This document shows, piece by piece, positions 41,930-53,701 of a stretch of DNA of 64,000 nucleotides (positions are counted from its first letter, which is position 1; each line of letters opens with the position of its first letter). The stretch is from Craspedostauros australis (lineage: Eukaryota > Bacillariophyta > Bacillariophyceae > Mastogloiales > Achnanthaceae): positions 1,302,001 to 1,366,000 of the forward strand of contig JAMXDE010000011.1 of NCBI GenBank assembly GCA_026770025.1, given 5' to 3'. The notes below the pieces were generated by a model. That model saw only the letters and a program-made list of their open reading frames with translations, was not told the origin of the DNA and did no database searches. A program made the translations under genes and the position numbers.

Positions 41930-42568
41930 ATGTTACCCACCAGAGTCCTCGCTCATTCTTTCACCACGTGCGTGACACAGCACAACCCGCAGCGAGGTGC
42001 GTACTCCATGTCATTGAAATACGCGTCGGACGGTGACACAGACTTCTCGTTGCCACCAAGCGATGATGGCCCGGCTGTGCCGTTTGAATCCATCGACGTT
42101 CTCGGAACGGACGAGATTGTGGGTGGTGTGATTCTGGCGGTCCTGCTAGCATTCACGGCATCCTTCCTGCAGGGTCGTCGATCGCAGAACGATTTCGTGT
42201 TGTGGGAGAGGAAAGCCGAAGACAGCGAGGGTTTTGAGAGCTCCAAGAGGAACAACACGGATAGGGTCGTGTTCGACGCAGAATCATGGCAGGAGATGAG
42301 CCAGCCTGACAACTACGTGCTGTACCAAGATAGAATACGCAAGTCGAAGGAGCGATCGTCACGGCCAAAGACTCTGTCTCCGTCCTCAGTGTCGAACATG
42401 GACGTGGAACAACGGATCGTTCTCGTGCTGCTCTTGGTGCTCTTTATGCCAATTTTCTCGGTCGAGCTCTTTTTCGCGCTGAGCCGCCAAGCAATTTGTA
42501 ACATCGACGGCACCAGCATTGCGCCGGACTGGGTCAATGGTCTTTGTTCACCGTACACTGGCAGATGA
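41930..42568 (+). CDS. Small two-TM membrane protein, unknown function
   Basis: 212 residues from the ATG at 41930. A first hydrophobic segment (about 67-82, VGGVILAVLLAFTASFL) is followed by a basic FLQGRRSQNDFVLWERK stretch. A polar loop carries Ser/Lys clusters, and a second hydrophobic segment (about 165-185, IVLVLLLVLFMPIFSVELFF) leads to a short Cys-containing tail. The first ~25 residues could be a presequence (Thr/Arg/His-rich). The frame is open further upstream, but the A/C-rich leader argues against using it. No family was recognised. Confidence 0.55.
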   Translation: MLPTRVLAHSFTTCVTQHNPQRGAYSMSLKYASDGDTDFSLPPSDDGPAVPFESIDVLGTDEIVGGVILAVLLAFTASFLQGRRSQNDFVLWERKAEDSEGFESSKRNNTDRVVFDAESWQEMSQPDNYVLYQDRIRKSKERSSRPKTLSPSSVSNMDVEQRIVLVLLLVLFMPIFSVELFFALSRQAICNIDGTSIAPDWVNGLCSPYTGR

Positions 42569-43346
42569 TCGTGGGCGGTGGCTGTAGATTATTAGACGTC
42601 GGAGTAAACGTACATACAAAGCCCAACTTGAAGAGATCTTCCGTAATCATACTTAGACACATTATACTATTCTATCATAGGGGACGCGCACTTTCCCTTC
42701 TCTCTCAAACGAACAAACCAAGCCTGCCATTATGTCATGGCTTGGGGGGAGGCCAATTTTTTGGTAACTGCTGGTAACACTACTATTTGGTCGTACGCGT
42801 CATTTTGGCTGCAAACGCTGGCACCTTGTGCGCACCAGTCCCACGCAAAGCGGCCCAAAACCACCTTTTCTTTCACAAACCTCCTTGGCAAGTCTATGCC
42901 CCTCTGTTCATTTGAGCTCTCCTTTCGTGACCACTCTGGTGTGCAGCTTTTCATCGTCCTCTCCAACTTTGGTGGTGATTGGTTGGATAGTTGTCGAGAT
43001 CTGCTCGCTTCTCTGGACCCGCCACTCGTTTTTCATTCACGAATGCCCATCACCACAATGTACCTATCGTGGAAGATTTCGGTACAACCCTGTGGTGATC
43101 ATCTTGTTTCATCCTGGAACTATCACGAATGCTCAACATTACAATGTATCATACATTCCGTTCATAGTATGTTAATGTAGTTAAGTTCAGACAGTCAGTC
43201 CAGGGTCCTCAATGCGTTTCAATGCATGTTGCTCCAAGCAATTGCTTCTGCTGCCATCTTCCCCAACTGGAGAGCAGCACTACATCATTTTTTTCGTTGC
43301 TGCATAAGGGCATTCGTGGCAGACGCACTTCACACTCTTCTTGCAT

Positions 43347-45793
43347 CTACAGCACTCGCCTCTTTTCTTCCTCCGTCCCATCAATGTCTGCCCCTTGGAG
43401 TTTGTGCAAGTTGAGGATGGAGCCTTCGGTGACTCGAATGCAATGATCGCATATTTGGAACTCTGCGTTCCTTTCTTTTGGACTTGTTGGTGGTGGAACA
43501 ATATCTACCCTGCTGTTTGACCCATCACTGGTTGTATCACTTGATGCTGTGCTGATGCCAACAACAAGTGTTTGGTCGCATCTTGCAACGCGGTCTTCCT
43601 TGTTTTGTATCATGTCTTCTGCAAGTAGATTGACAAAATCATAAAGAGGCATCTGCTTGTGTCTGTGGTTGCCCGCCAAGTGATGTCGGTATGCCAGCCA
43701 TGCATCCACCACAGTTATCCCAAACAACGTCGTCACAAGGCGAAAGTAGCCATTGCGGGTCCTCCACACCTTCTCAAGACCAAGGGTGTCTTGGTGTGCT
43801 TGATTGTGGCTATCCACTTTGCCACAGTCATGGAAGTTTTTTGCTGCAACTTGGGGTCTTGGAACTTCCCTGGACTCTGCAGTATCTTCATCTGAGATCC
43901 ACTGGGCGATGTATGGGTTTCCCGGGTTTGCATGCCCCGTCCCTTCTGAGAACACGAACAAGACCACTTTCTTCTTGCAATACTTGTACCCCATCGCATA
44001 GTATGCAGTTCTTGCTTCATTGCTGCCATTGTCACTGTCTTCGTCATCGCCTTTGCACCGAAGGAGCAGCTGCGATCCAGATGGCCAATTCTCCATTGAC
44101 TTCTCGAGAAAGGCTTTTGGGAAACTGCCAGGGTTGTTTTTGACGATGCCCATAAAATCAGAATCTGCTTGAGTGGTCAAGGCATGAACTGTTCGATAGG
44201 AACCAAACCAGGCATCGCCAAGGAAGATGCTCTTTGGAAGGTGCGGTGGGTGGTAGTGAAGGTTCTGTTCCCCCATTCTGCTGGTGGCAATTGCCATGCA
44301 AAGGATGCAGGCTACATGCACTTACTTCAAAATATCAAGATACTTTGCGTTCTCCATTCCCTTCTTGCCTCTCTGTATCTCCAGATGCAACATGATGCCA
44401 GTTGCACCATCAGCCACCAATTTGAACTCAGTACCAAATGGCTCTGGCTTGCGATTGACGAATGTCAGGCGCAACAGGTTCCCAGTCTTCTTTGCTTGAA
44501 GCTGAAAAACACTCATGGATTCATTAAGTACTTTGATATGACTTGGTATGACAACTTTGGAATGGCAGTGGTTGAATGCCTTGGCACCTGCTTGAATCTG
44601 CCACCATGGATTCTCGCCTCTCCTTGATTCGTCCGCAAAATACCATTGGCATTGGAATCTCACGGAGTTGGTGGAAGCGTCCTTTGGATATGTGGTTTGA
44701 GATATTTGTAGGCCGCAGGAAGCCCTCCTGTTGCCCCCCTGGCCCCAAAGGCTGCAGGTGACGTGCAGATTTCCCAGAAGAATGATCCCCAAAACACCCA
44801 GAACTCACTGTCGGAGACAGTGCAGGGGACTCCAATCAAGTTTCCTGCTGAGTTCACATTGGTGATCCGCTGGTTGAAGCAGTCTGCCTGCGCTTTCCAG
44901 TCACCTGGCCAGATGTGTTGCATCAGGTGCAACAGGTTGGTGTGGCTCCTTTGGCTGCTATTTGACGTTTGCAATGTGTCGCAGAAGTTAGACCCCGCCA
45001 CTGCCACAGTCTTGTATGGCGAAAGGCTGTGGGCCTGGATGCGGCTGTCAGAAACCACACTCTAGATCTGAGTGCCGAAGCCCTTTCCCACAACCACATT
45101 CGTCCCCATAAGGGCAAGCTTGGCTGACCTGTGCAGCATTGCGTCGGCCAGTCAGTCGCCTCGAAAGAAACATTCGAGATGCAGTCCATCATGGACCGAC
45201 AAGACGCTGGCTTCGTTGCCCATTGGCACATCGTCGCCGCCATCAGCGCCATCAGAGGCATTGTGGCTGCTGCTGCGAACATCAGTGCAAAGCTCGTCAC
45301 CATTGGAGATTGCTTTTTCAACGCGACAAGAGTGAGGGACAGAGTCTGATGCAGCGGGAGGAACACTTGGCATTGGTTCAGGATGGCCATGATGGGAGTG
45401 ATTGGGGTGGTTTGAAATCGACGCGTGGGCGATACAGACACCAGCGATCACGTTCCTGACTGCTGAGCCAATCTGAGGCGCTGCATGGGGTGGGGCGATG
45501 AATGCACGTTTCTTCTGGAAGCGTCGCAGTGCCAACACACCCTTCCCAATGTAGCAGGTGCGGATGAGGTCAGTGATCTCCTCAGGAGGGGCATGATGGA
45601 TGGGTTTGTTGATCAGCTTCAATGTCGCAACTTGGTGGTCACACACCACCTCAAGCGAGGTCCAGTGGATCACCCAGACGCGGTCCGCAAGGGGCTTCAG
45701 CATGATGCCACGGAGAGGGACCTTCTCACCATGAGATCCATGGGAGGGATGGTTGAAGTTGGAAAAGATGTGTGAACCAACCTTGAGAGGCAT
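43347..45793 (-). pseudogene. piggyBac-family transposase (DDE), frame-broken
   Basis: The coding sequence is spread over at least three minus-strand frames (about 45793-45152, 44792-44322, 44321-43347), so frameshifts or stops split it. The first fragment has a chromo-like piece. The middle one has the block KTGNL...NRKPEPFGTEFK...MLHLEIQRGK, typical of the piggyBac DDE_Tnp_1_7 family. The last has GDAWFGS (second catalytic Asp region), VDSHNQ and FRLVTTLFGITVVDAW (third Asp region), followed by a Cys-rich C-terminal region. Where family members have an Asp-Glu-Ser-Met-Ser block at the first catalytic Asp, this copy reads Asn-Glu-Ser-Met-Ser. With the frame breaks, it should be inactive. Confidence 0.85.
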
Positions 45794-45859
45794 GGTGAAG
45801 AGGAGTTTGGTGGTGGACGAGTTGGTTGTGATACTTGGAGGAGTACTGATATGGAGGAA

Positions 45860-46611
45860 AGTTGGTATATTTTTGGAGGAAGTGAAGGACGAAGACCAAC
45901 ACTACATGGGCGAGTTCAGGAGAGGATACTGCGTCGATTGAAGGCAACAAAACGAAGTTCCAACATCAGGGCGATGCACAACCTTGCATAAGGTAGAGAG
46001 GCTCAGGTGAGTAGCACAGTACGAATCAACAACATGAAAAAAAACATGACAATCATTGGCGTGAACTTTTGTGTGTTGACAGATTGATGATCATGGCTGT
46101 CGCGAGCAGTAGTGACTGACTTGAAGCACCCAAGGCAACGCACAAAAGCGCTCCGGACTGTTGACCAGCACACCACACAAAACAAAATGAATCAACGAAT
46201 TCAGCCATGTCATTTACTTGTGCAACAGGTGAAACAGAATTGGATGTGGGTCTTTGGAAGACCATTGGTCGAGATTGGACGAAAAAGCAATACATCTCTG
46301 TACCAGAATGCCGTAGAGTCTACGCAGTTACCAATGCGTGCCAACGAAAAAGTTGCGGATTTACGTCCGTACGTCGTCCGTATGAAAAAAGACCGAAATA
46401 GGGTCCAAAGAGGCATCGAGCTGAACAGAAAGCAGAGACCGTTTGCTGACAATGAACACATCAACAGAGAGCTCTGACTTTGCTCTTTCCAATGATGTGA
46501 AGATGGCGGTAAACGGCCGTCAACTCATCGAATGGTTGCTTGTGCCATCGGCGATAGGCCAATGGTTACCAAACAATACCAAAAAGCGCCAACAAAGCGG
46601 AACATAGCCAC
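45860..46611. repeat. 752-bp dispersed repeat, copy 1 (without SINE)
   Basis: Nearly identical to 52673-53701 after removal of the SINE-like insertion there; both are then exactly 752 bp and differ at about nine positions. It forms the right end of the piggyBac-like element. Short frames on both strands (for example plus 46112-46477) are of unclear meaning. Confidence 0.9.
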
Positions 46612-47768
46612 TAGCCACTAGAGTGTGCGCTTGGTTTCCCCTACTCAATGACGCGAAGAGAGACACACATGAGCAATAGATGTCAAGTCGAGTTGTGTTT
46701 TTTGTTTGTTGGTGACTTTTATCTCTATTAGTTTTCTACTTTGTAATATGTTTTCTGAGTGGTGTCGCAACGATCGTTACTGTGACTCTTACGAACCAAA
46801 GAGGGCGCACTTTTTGTGAGCTTGTGCAATACTGTTGACATGCCTTCAACTCCTGTCATCCCAACACCCCCAGCTTTATGCACTGGCTGCAAGGTGAGTC
46901 TCTCCCCTGTTACCATATTCTGCTCACTGTGCTCTAACTTGATACCCCTCTCCTCATGCACACATCTCTCTGTCTCTGTGTACTGATGTGCTCATTCCAG
47001 TGCTTGATCCAGGCAGGTTAATCCTGCACCATGAACAGGCATCCATTCAGCCTACTCCATCAGACCTCACTCAGTGGAATCAACCACTGTTCCCAAGAGG
47101 AGGCAATGATTGTTTGCATCAGTATAAATGTCATTCATGACACCACTCCTTTTCAAGTGCTGAGGATGTTCTTATAATGGACTGATATAGTGCCTTCTTT
47201 GCACATACAAAATTGCTTCCACCACATCACGATACACAACGTACGAGTACTGGTGGGGTCACAACTGTTGATCCATGACTGTCGTCCGTCCATCCATCCA
47301 AATGTTCAACCGTTACCGAATTCTGTCGTCCTCTTTTTTCTCTTGGTGCGGTTTGAACAGGGCGGTTGCGTCGCTCGTCAACGGCATTGTTGTTCCAAAA
47401 GTTGTGGCAAAGCAACCATTTTGCAGTTTTATTTTTGTATCACGAATCTGAGAAACGACGAACAACCCCGAAACATGCTGCCACCCAAAAGTTCGCACAA
47501 ACCCAGAACGCTTGTCGCTGACATGTGGGAAATTGAAATTGGGCTCACAAACTCCACAATAAAACAAACTGGTGCTCTGCCTTCGATTGTCACAGGCCAC
47601 CAAGAAAAGAGGAGAGTTACTTCATCGATGGCATGGATAGATGAGAGGAAGACAAAGGTCGCATGTGCCCGAGATGCCCAAAGTGGGCGCACATGCTCAC
47701 AGCATCATCGTCGTGCAGGGCAAGAACGTTGTTTGTTGATGGAAGACCAAAAAGTGTTTCTGCAAAAA
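46612..47768. other. Intergenic region, no gene seen
   Basis: No supported coding sequence or repeat. A frame at 47190-47810 overlaps the tRNA gene and is taken as chance. Confidence 0.5.
47764..47768 (-). terminator. Pol III terminator of tRNA-Pro
   Basis: A run of five T on the minus strand directly after the tRNA 3' end. Confidence 0.8.
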
Positions 47769-47840
47769 GGTCGTCTCCGGGAATCGAACCCGGGACCTCC
47801 ACCACCCTAAAGTGGAATCATGCCCCTAGACCAAGACGAC
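47769..47840 (-). tRNA. tRNA-Pro(AGG): tRNA-Pro (AGG)
   Basis: The 72-nt minus-strand sequence folds as a tRNA. The acceptor stem pairs GTCGTCT with AGACGAC, with discriminator C as usual for eukaryotic proline tRNAs. The D arm contains GGTCTAGGGG. The anticodon stem CCACT/GGTGG closes a loop TTAGGGT with anticodon AGG, and the T arm has GGTTCGATTCC. There is no intron. Five T residues on the minus strand follow directly (plus strand 47764-47768), a good Pol III terminator. Confidence 0.96.
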
Positions 47841-50800
47841 TCCGATGCTCATTTATGACAATTTTATGATCCATTAATGTTACTGCGTTATGTCCCGCCT
47901 TGTCATCGTGCAGAGATCTGTCTTATTGCTTTTTGATGGAATGTATCGTTGATGATGGACTGTACCCGAGTATTCTATCGTCGACCACACCACGACGAAA
48001 GTAAGGGATTACATCACGATTGTGAATAATGGCTGGTGCTCGGATGCATTCGTGCCAACGCCACCAACCTGGAAATCACGACGTCTTCTCCTGTTGGCGT
48101 GGCTCCTGGACCGTCTGGTAGCTGCATCTGTGATGAACGACTGATTCACGGAACGAGACGAAGCTCATCAAAGATACTCAAGTGCAATACTCCTAAAGAG
48201 ATGAGCGTCAAGAGGAAGGCAGGTGAGAAAAAGGACTTTGTCCTTCAACCAAGTTCGGTCTGTGGCATCCTGCATCACACCATGCAATGAGTTTGTTGGA
48301 CATCGCTGCCCATTTGTAAGTGGTCTTCGTAAAAATGTTGCAACTTTCTCGGGAAGCCCTCTCAGACTTCCTTATAATCTAATATGATGTTCCTTTCTAT
48401 GAGGAACTTACGGATCGGCCTTCCTAGCATTTGTTAACTTTATATTTTATAGAATAAGTTATGAGGGCTTGAGTTGAGAGATTTCCCGCAGTCGCCCGTG
48501 CATTAGATTATTAGCCTTCAGTCGGACATGGGTGCGACTCGTCATTGTCTTCAACTTGGACGTGGGTGAGCCGCGAAGATGCTCTTGTTTCCTCCCTCAA
48601 ACGGACTTCGGCAAGGCGCTGGAAGCCACATTCAGACGTGTCTACAGTCGTGCGAACGGCCCACATTTCGGCTGTTTTTGGCCCCGATTGATTGCGCGCA
48701 GTTTCTCACGGTGGACTTGGAACAACAGGTCTGCAGGAGCAAAACCGCGCCAACACGCGATGACATGTGCACTGCACTGTGATGTACGGTATCAGGATGG
48801 GATTGCACAAGGCGCAGAGCTATCAGCATATTCCACCAGGTATAGTGATATGTTGCTTTTGCTGTTGCTGCTGGTACTTTGGCTTGTGTGCTACGAGCCT
48901 CCTATTCTTCGCGAGTGGGGGCACTGTGATCACTGGTGGGTTCGTCACACCATGATCATGCGCATTCTATGTGTGATCCCTCGTGTCCTACAAGGGGCAC
49001 GAAATGCTGAGCCAACATAGAACGATAGGGTAAAGTTCCTGTCCTGTATTCCAAAGTTGCCCATTGCCATTGCAGCACATTCCTGATGTACACTGCTCTG
49101 CTCTTCTTGAATGAGACAAAAACAAGCCAGAAAGCATAGTATTGATTCCAGTCCTGCACGTGACCTGACTGACCTACGTACGCAAAGTGCGCACCTTGCG
49201 CCCACTTTCCTCCTAGAACAGAGCAAGACACTAACAGGAGCTAAGACCGCAACTCCTCAGCTCATCAATGCAATATCTCGTAATATTAGCGAACAACATT
49301 GATTCACACACTACTCGTCTTATTGACACATAGAAGCAAAGTGGTGCGTAGAAAAGCAAGAGTTTGTGGCAAGGACAACACCAGAGTGATGGAAGAGGCA
49401 ACTGTGTGCTGATGACGTTGTTCGGACAGAGTCATGAGGTTGCTCAGGGTTAGAGCTAGGGTTGGGGTTCCAGTTGGGGTTTCGGCAACACTGGAGCGAC
49501 GGGAGAGAGGCGAATACGTGCGGCTGACATTGCACAGAAAAGCCATTAAGTTACTCAATGTTAGGGTTAGGGCTGGGGCTGGGGATAGGGGGCCAAAGAG
49601 CCAAGACTTGAGTTAAATATGTGTGGGTTGGGGTTGCTACTGCTTCCAGGACTGGGATGAAGGTGCTGTCCACTTCCATCTTGGCACCAGAAATTCACAT
49701 CATCAAATTCAGCTCTGCGCATCTCGTGCCTGTGCACCCACCTTGCCACCACTCTGACGTGACATACAGAAGGCAGAGGGAAAAGGACGGTCCCTACAAT
49801 CCTGGTCGGCAGCCCGTGGCACATCGCACCGCACCGTACCGTACCGTACCGCATCACATTACATTCCAGTACATCACTCGCTACGCAACAGAACAGTTTC
49901 GTGTCCATACCAACGATTCTGTGTGAGCACAAGGTAGAGTCACGCTCCGGAAATCTGAGAATAGCGAAAAAGGCCAAAAATGGAAGGAAAAATCATTTTG
50001 CGTCAACTGACCACTGCGACTCAATTGAAGCATCCACGAGCACACGAACGTTTGTACGTGATTCACCTACAACATAGATTTCCCATGATTTTCACCGCCA
50101 CAACTAAAAATGATTGGACGGAACAATTGTAACTCTTGCCATATGGTGTGGAATATGCAGGGAAGAGATACATGTAGCTTTCCTTCACATCAAAACGCCT
50201 CTCTAGAGAAAGGTGTAACAGTTTCGCTCAGGCGGGTTTTCTGGGCTGCGGTCTGGCTTCTCATGTAGTCATTTGCAGATTTCGAATCAGAGGTTCTGAA
50301 TCATCCTATTATAGTGTAGGGAGTGTATACATGAAGTTACAGGCTCCTGGTCAATGTAGTTGAACTGATTATTGTTCACATTAGCCTATGACTAGAGACG
50401 GTTGGCATGCGGACGGAAAGAGTCAACTTGGGTTCGGAATTTCCAGTCGTGCTTCAACTTGCTGTCCAGTCGTGCTCTTGATCAAGACACTCACATTTCA
50501 TTTGCTGGGCGGTTGGGTGCGAAGAAATGTTGAGGATTGCGCGGTGGCGGTAGGCATGCTGATGGTCTGTCTGTGCCGTGGATCAGTTGATGAAATCCAG
50601 ACATGTGGGTTGGTGGGAACTCCAGATCTTGACCCCTAGCTTGGCTTTCACAATCCCTTGTTCTGGATTCTGCCGCAGTTCGTGGCCCCTGTGGTTGAGC
50701 TTCGTCCACGTCCCAATCAGCACACACTGCCTTCCCTCCATATGCCTAATCTAGACAACTGCCTCGTTCTTGCTGGACGTATATTTCCTGCTTGTTCCTT

Positions 50801-51600
50801 TGGACCTCCTCTCTGCTCGTCGTCAACAACGGCCATCGCTGGCTTCTAGTCGTCATTCATCTGTTCTCCTCTTTGCTTCCTGTTTAGGTGCCGACAGCGT
50901 CATTCTTCCAATTTGCATGTGGTTCTGCAACTTTTGCTGTTTCCGGAAACGTGTAATCGTCTTGTTCTCAACGTATTTCACGTTTTGGACCAGCACGAAC
51001 GCATGACGTCAACATATTATTGTTCAAAATTTCGGATTTCTGATCCAACCTCGATGAGAGGTGTCCTTCACGAAACTGGTTGAACTTCCAGTGACCGACT
51101 ATTTCTCCTCGATCATGCCAACCAGCCACAAGAAAGATGGACAGACCTTGTATTTCGCAGTGAAACTTTGTGTGGTTGTGATCTTGACGGGAGAGAGTTC
51201 AAATCGTCATCTTGTGGTGGAGGGTGCAATCTCTCCAAGTTCACCAACCTTTATCGCGCCCACGCACCACAAGCTATGATGCCAACAACAACAACAAAAA
51301 ACATCCCAACTGCAACAGCAGCTCTTGGAGAATCTGCGTTGAGACCGCCGATTGTGCAATGGAGGCCGCCAAGAGCACGGCCGACATCCATGGAACACAA
51401 GACCAGCGGCCCTAGTTTCACCAACAACAACAATTCCGTAACACAGATGTGACAAACTCTGTGGAAGAGACTGCTCCATCTTCACTCAGCACAACCTCTG
51501 CAACGAGGAAACGTACGAACGAATGGGCTTCTATTTCATGGATGGGTGGTCAGGAGAGGGACGCGGAAGGTGACATTGTCTAGTGTCTCGTGACTTGAGG
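47841..51600. other. Gene-poor region with telomere-like degenerate repeats
   Basis: About 3.8 kb without a supported gene. Frames are short and overlap on both strands (the longest is 48532-49020, unrecognised). Degenerate (TTAGGG)-like tracts lie at about 49438-49490 and 49556-49600. Around 48346-48490 two arms (ctcgggaagccctctca and, inverted, ttgagagatttcccg) suggest a decayed hairpin element. Around 49841-49853 a short (CCGTA)n tract is present. Confidence 0.45.
49438..49600. repeat. Degenerate telomere-like (TTAGGG)-type repeats
   Basis: Two clusters of GGGTTA, GGGTTG and GGGCTG words on the plus strand with unrelated sequence between. An interstitial telomere repeat or a G-rich microsatellite are both possible. 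Confidence 0.4.
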
Positions 51601-51907
51601 GAAGGCCAAATTTTTTGGAAACCATTGGTAGCAATTGGTATATAGTCGTATGAGTCATTTTCGCTGTAGGCGCTGGTACATTTTGTACGTCTATCCCACG
51701 CGAAGCAGCCCAGCAACAACCTTTTCTGTCACAAACCTCCTCGGCAAGTCCATGCCGCTCCATTCGTTTGAGCTCTCCTTTCGTGAGAACTCTCATGTGT
51801 GGCTTGTTATCACCCTCTCCAACTTTGATGACAGTTGGTTGGGTAGTTGTCAAGATCTGTTCGTTTATCTGGAGCCAGCACTTGTTCTTACCATTCACGA
51901 ATGCCAA
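51536..51907 (-). CDS. Transposon-associated ORF, 123 residues, unknown function
   Basis: An open frame on the minus strand with a basic block (RVLTKGELKRMERHGL) and two closely spaced Cys. A frame-broken relative lies at about 42740-43030 next to the piggyBac transposase remnant. Similar protein-level sequence in two copies suggests it once was coding. It extends slightly beyond the shared region, so the true ends are uncertain. Confidence 0.35.
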   Translation of the reverse strand: MAFVNGKNKCWLQINEQILTTTQPTVIKVGEGDNKPHMRVLTKGELKRMERHGLAEEVCDRKGCCWAASRGIDVQNVPAPTAKMTHTTIYQLLPMVSKKFGLPSSHETLDNVTFRVPLLTTHP

Positions 51908-52672
51908 TCACCGCGATGTATCGTGGCGAAGTTCTGTGTGCCCCAGCGCATGTCAGCACGCGGCCGAAATGATTACAAAACAATGTGGTACCGACCGATG
52001 CGTTCCTCACCTGCTATGATCTGTTCCATACATCCTGATATCATCTATTGTGGCTTCGTTCATCGCATAGCATTGCAGTTGATGATTTGGTTGATACTTT
52101 CTACAATAGCGTTTCAGTTCTACTCCGGAATACCGTATACCAGCATCCGTCTTGGCAACAACAACTTGGATGCACGCATATCGTTGCATCCATCCTGCTT
52201 TGGGGAGCAATGATCCCTTAGTTAGCAGCAGCAGACAAGATCAGTCCAAAATAGAGTAGAGTAGATTGTTTCACACTGAGGAGTTCAATCTCGCCATGCT
52301 CTGACCGCTCTTCATTGGATCTTCGACATTGCGGAGCATGTGCATCTGCGCTGCGCAGAATTTCCACGCAATGTGCGCACATTTTAGCATGTATCGCGTG
52401 TGCAATGTAGAGGCCAGCAGTCAATTGGCCATAGCAGCGCTGAAGATCAGTAGATAACGTCAGGCTTCCTCCATAGATCGGTTCGAACAAGGTTTGATGG
52501 AGCACGAACAGCGACTGCATCAACGACTTCACCCATGGCACGAGCGCGAGATATGTGACCAGTCTTTGCGAGGGTGTAACAGCCAGTGTCATTGAAGACA
52601 GTGGTGGTGCGTGATCAGGAAGCGGGGCTTCCTTGCAAGGATAGTATGCGGAAAGGGATGAAAAGAGCCTAC

Positions 52673-53701
52673 AGTTGGTATATCTTTGGAGGAAGTGAAG
52701 GACGAAGACCAACACTACATGGGCGAGTTCAGGAGAGGATACTGCGTCGATTGAAGGCAACAAAACAAAGTTCCGACATCAGGGCGATGCACAACCTTGC
52801 ATAAGGTAGAGAGGCTCAGGTGAGCAGCACAGTACGAATCAACAACATGAAAAAACACATGACAATCATTGGCGTGAACTTTTGTGTGTTGACAGATTGA
52901 TGATCATGGCTGTCGCAAGCAGTAGTGACCGACTTGAAGCACCCAAGGCAACGCACAAAAGCGCTCCGGACTGTTGACCAGCACACCACACAAAACAAAA
53001 TGAATCAACGAATTCAGCCATGTCATTTAATACTAATAATAACGCGCTGATTATCCCCTCTCAAGAGGGGTGCCTCGAAAGCTTTAACGTCGCCGGCATA
53101 CAGCGAGCCCATACGGGCCGACTGCGCTCGAACGACCTACCTAGGTCTCTCACTCCCGGGTCTACCACTGGTTGCCACTCCACCGGGCCATAGAACATAC
53201 CGCACTGGGCATCCGGAATCCTCCGCTATGCACTTCACTCTCTTTTTGTTTGTATGGCCAAGGGCTTCTCGCCGTCCGTTGCACGCTACTTCAGCCATGT
53301 CAATTACTTGTGCAACAGGTGAAACAGAATTGGATGTGGGTCTTTGGAAGACCATTGGTCGAGATTGGACGAAAAAGCAACACATCTCTGTACCAGAATG
53401 CCGTAGAGTCTACGCAGTTACCAATGCGTGCCAACGAAAAAGTTGCGGATTTACGTTCGTACGTCGTCCGTATGAAAAAAGACCGAAATAGGGTCCAAAG
53501 AGGCATCGAGCTGAACAGAAAGCAGAGACCGTTTGCTGACAATGAACACATCAACAGAGAGCTCTGACTTTGCTCTTTCCAATGATGTGAAGATGGCGGT
53601 AAACGGCCGTCAACTCATCGAATGGTTGCTTGTGCCATCGGCGATAGGCCAATGGTTACCAAACAATACCAAAAAGCGCCAACAAAGCGGAACATAGCCA
53701 C
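52673..53701. repeat. 752-bp dispersed repeat, copy 2 (interrupted by SINE)
   Basis: Matches 45860-46611. The extra 277 bp are the SINE-like insertion plus its 17-bp target-site duplication. Confidence 0.9.
53030..53289 (-). mobile_element. SINE-like insertion with tRNA-like core
   Basis: A 260-bp insertion flanked by a 17-bp direct duplication, ttcagccatgtcattta (53013-53029) and the same with one mismatch (53290-53306). The sister repeat at 46204-46220 has the site once, so it is the empty site. On the minus strand the insertion contains TGGCAACCAGTGGTAGACC (53177 down to 53159), which looks like a tRNA D arm/A box. 45 nt later comes GTTCGAGCGC (TTCGA at 53132-53128), which looks like a T arm/B box, so the spacing is that of a tRNA. 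It ends in a short ATT-rich tail (ttattattagtat). There is no coding capacity. A long duplication and simple-repeat tail point to LINE-driven insertion. The tRNA-like part lies ~110 nt inside rather than at the 5' end. Confidence 0.72.

Larger units (their letters stand above)
42751..46611 (-). mobile_element. piggyBac-like DNA transposon, decayed, longer copy
   Basis: This stretch carries piggyBac transposase fragments on the minus strand (43347-45793), flanked by sequences that recur around the shorter element at 51601-53701. The left flank (about 42751-43040) is roughly 75% similar to 51601-51900, and the right 752 bp (45860-46611) match 52673-53701 nearly perfectly. Near both ends a short inverted motif close to TTTGGTAACCATTGG is found (about 42760-42774 and, inverted, 46559-46573). 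The exact termini and the expected TTAA duplication were not pinned down. Confidence 0.65.
51601..53701 (-). mobile_element. Shorter, non-autonomous piggyBac-like element
   Basis: Shares its left flank (51601 to ~51900) and its right 752 bp with the longer element at 42751-46611 but lacks the transposase blocks. Near its ends the inverted motif TTTGGAAACCATTGG (51615-51629) and its near-complement at 53649-53663 are visible. The left flank encodes a minus-strand frame of 123 residues (51536-51907), intact here but broken in the longer copy. The middle (about 52010-52670) is different sequence. It also contains the SINE-like insertion at 53030-53289. Confidence 0.6.

Noticed and set aside
46112-46477. 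121-codon plus-strand frame in the 752-bp repeat
   Set aside because: Conserved in both copies only because the repeats are nearly identical. The N-terminus differs in copy 2 owing to the SINE, and no domain is visible.
47190-47810. 206-codon plus-strand frame
   Set aside because: Runs into the tRNA-Pro gene and lacks any recognisable motif or leader signal.
48346-48490. Hairpin arms resembling a MITE
   Set aside because: Complementarity is short and interrupted, and no target duplication was found.
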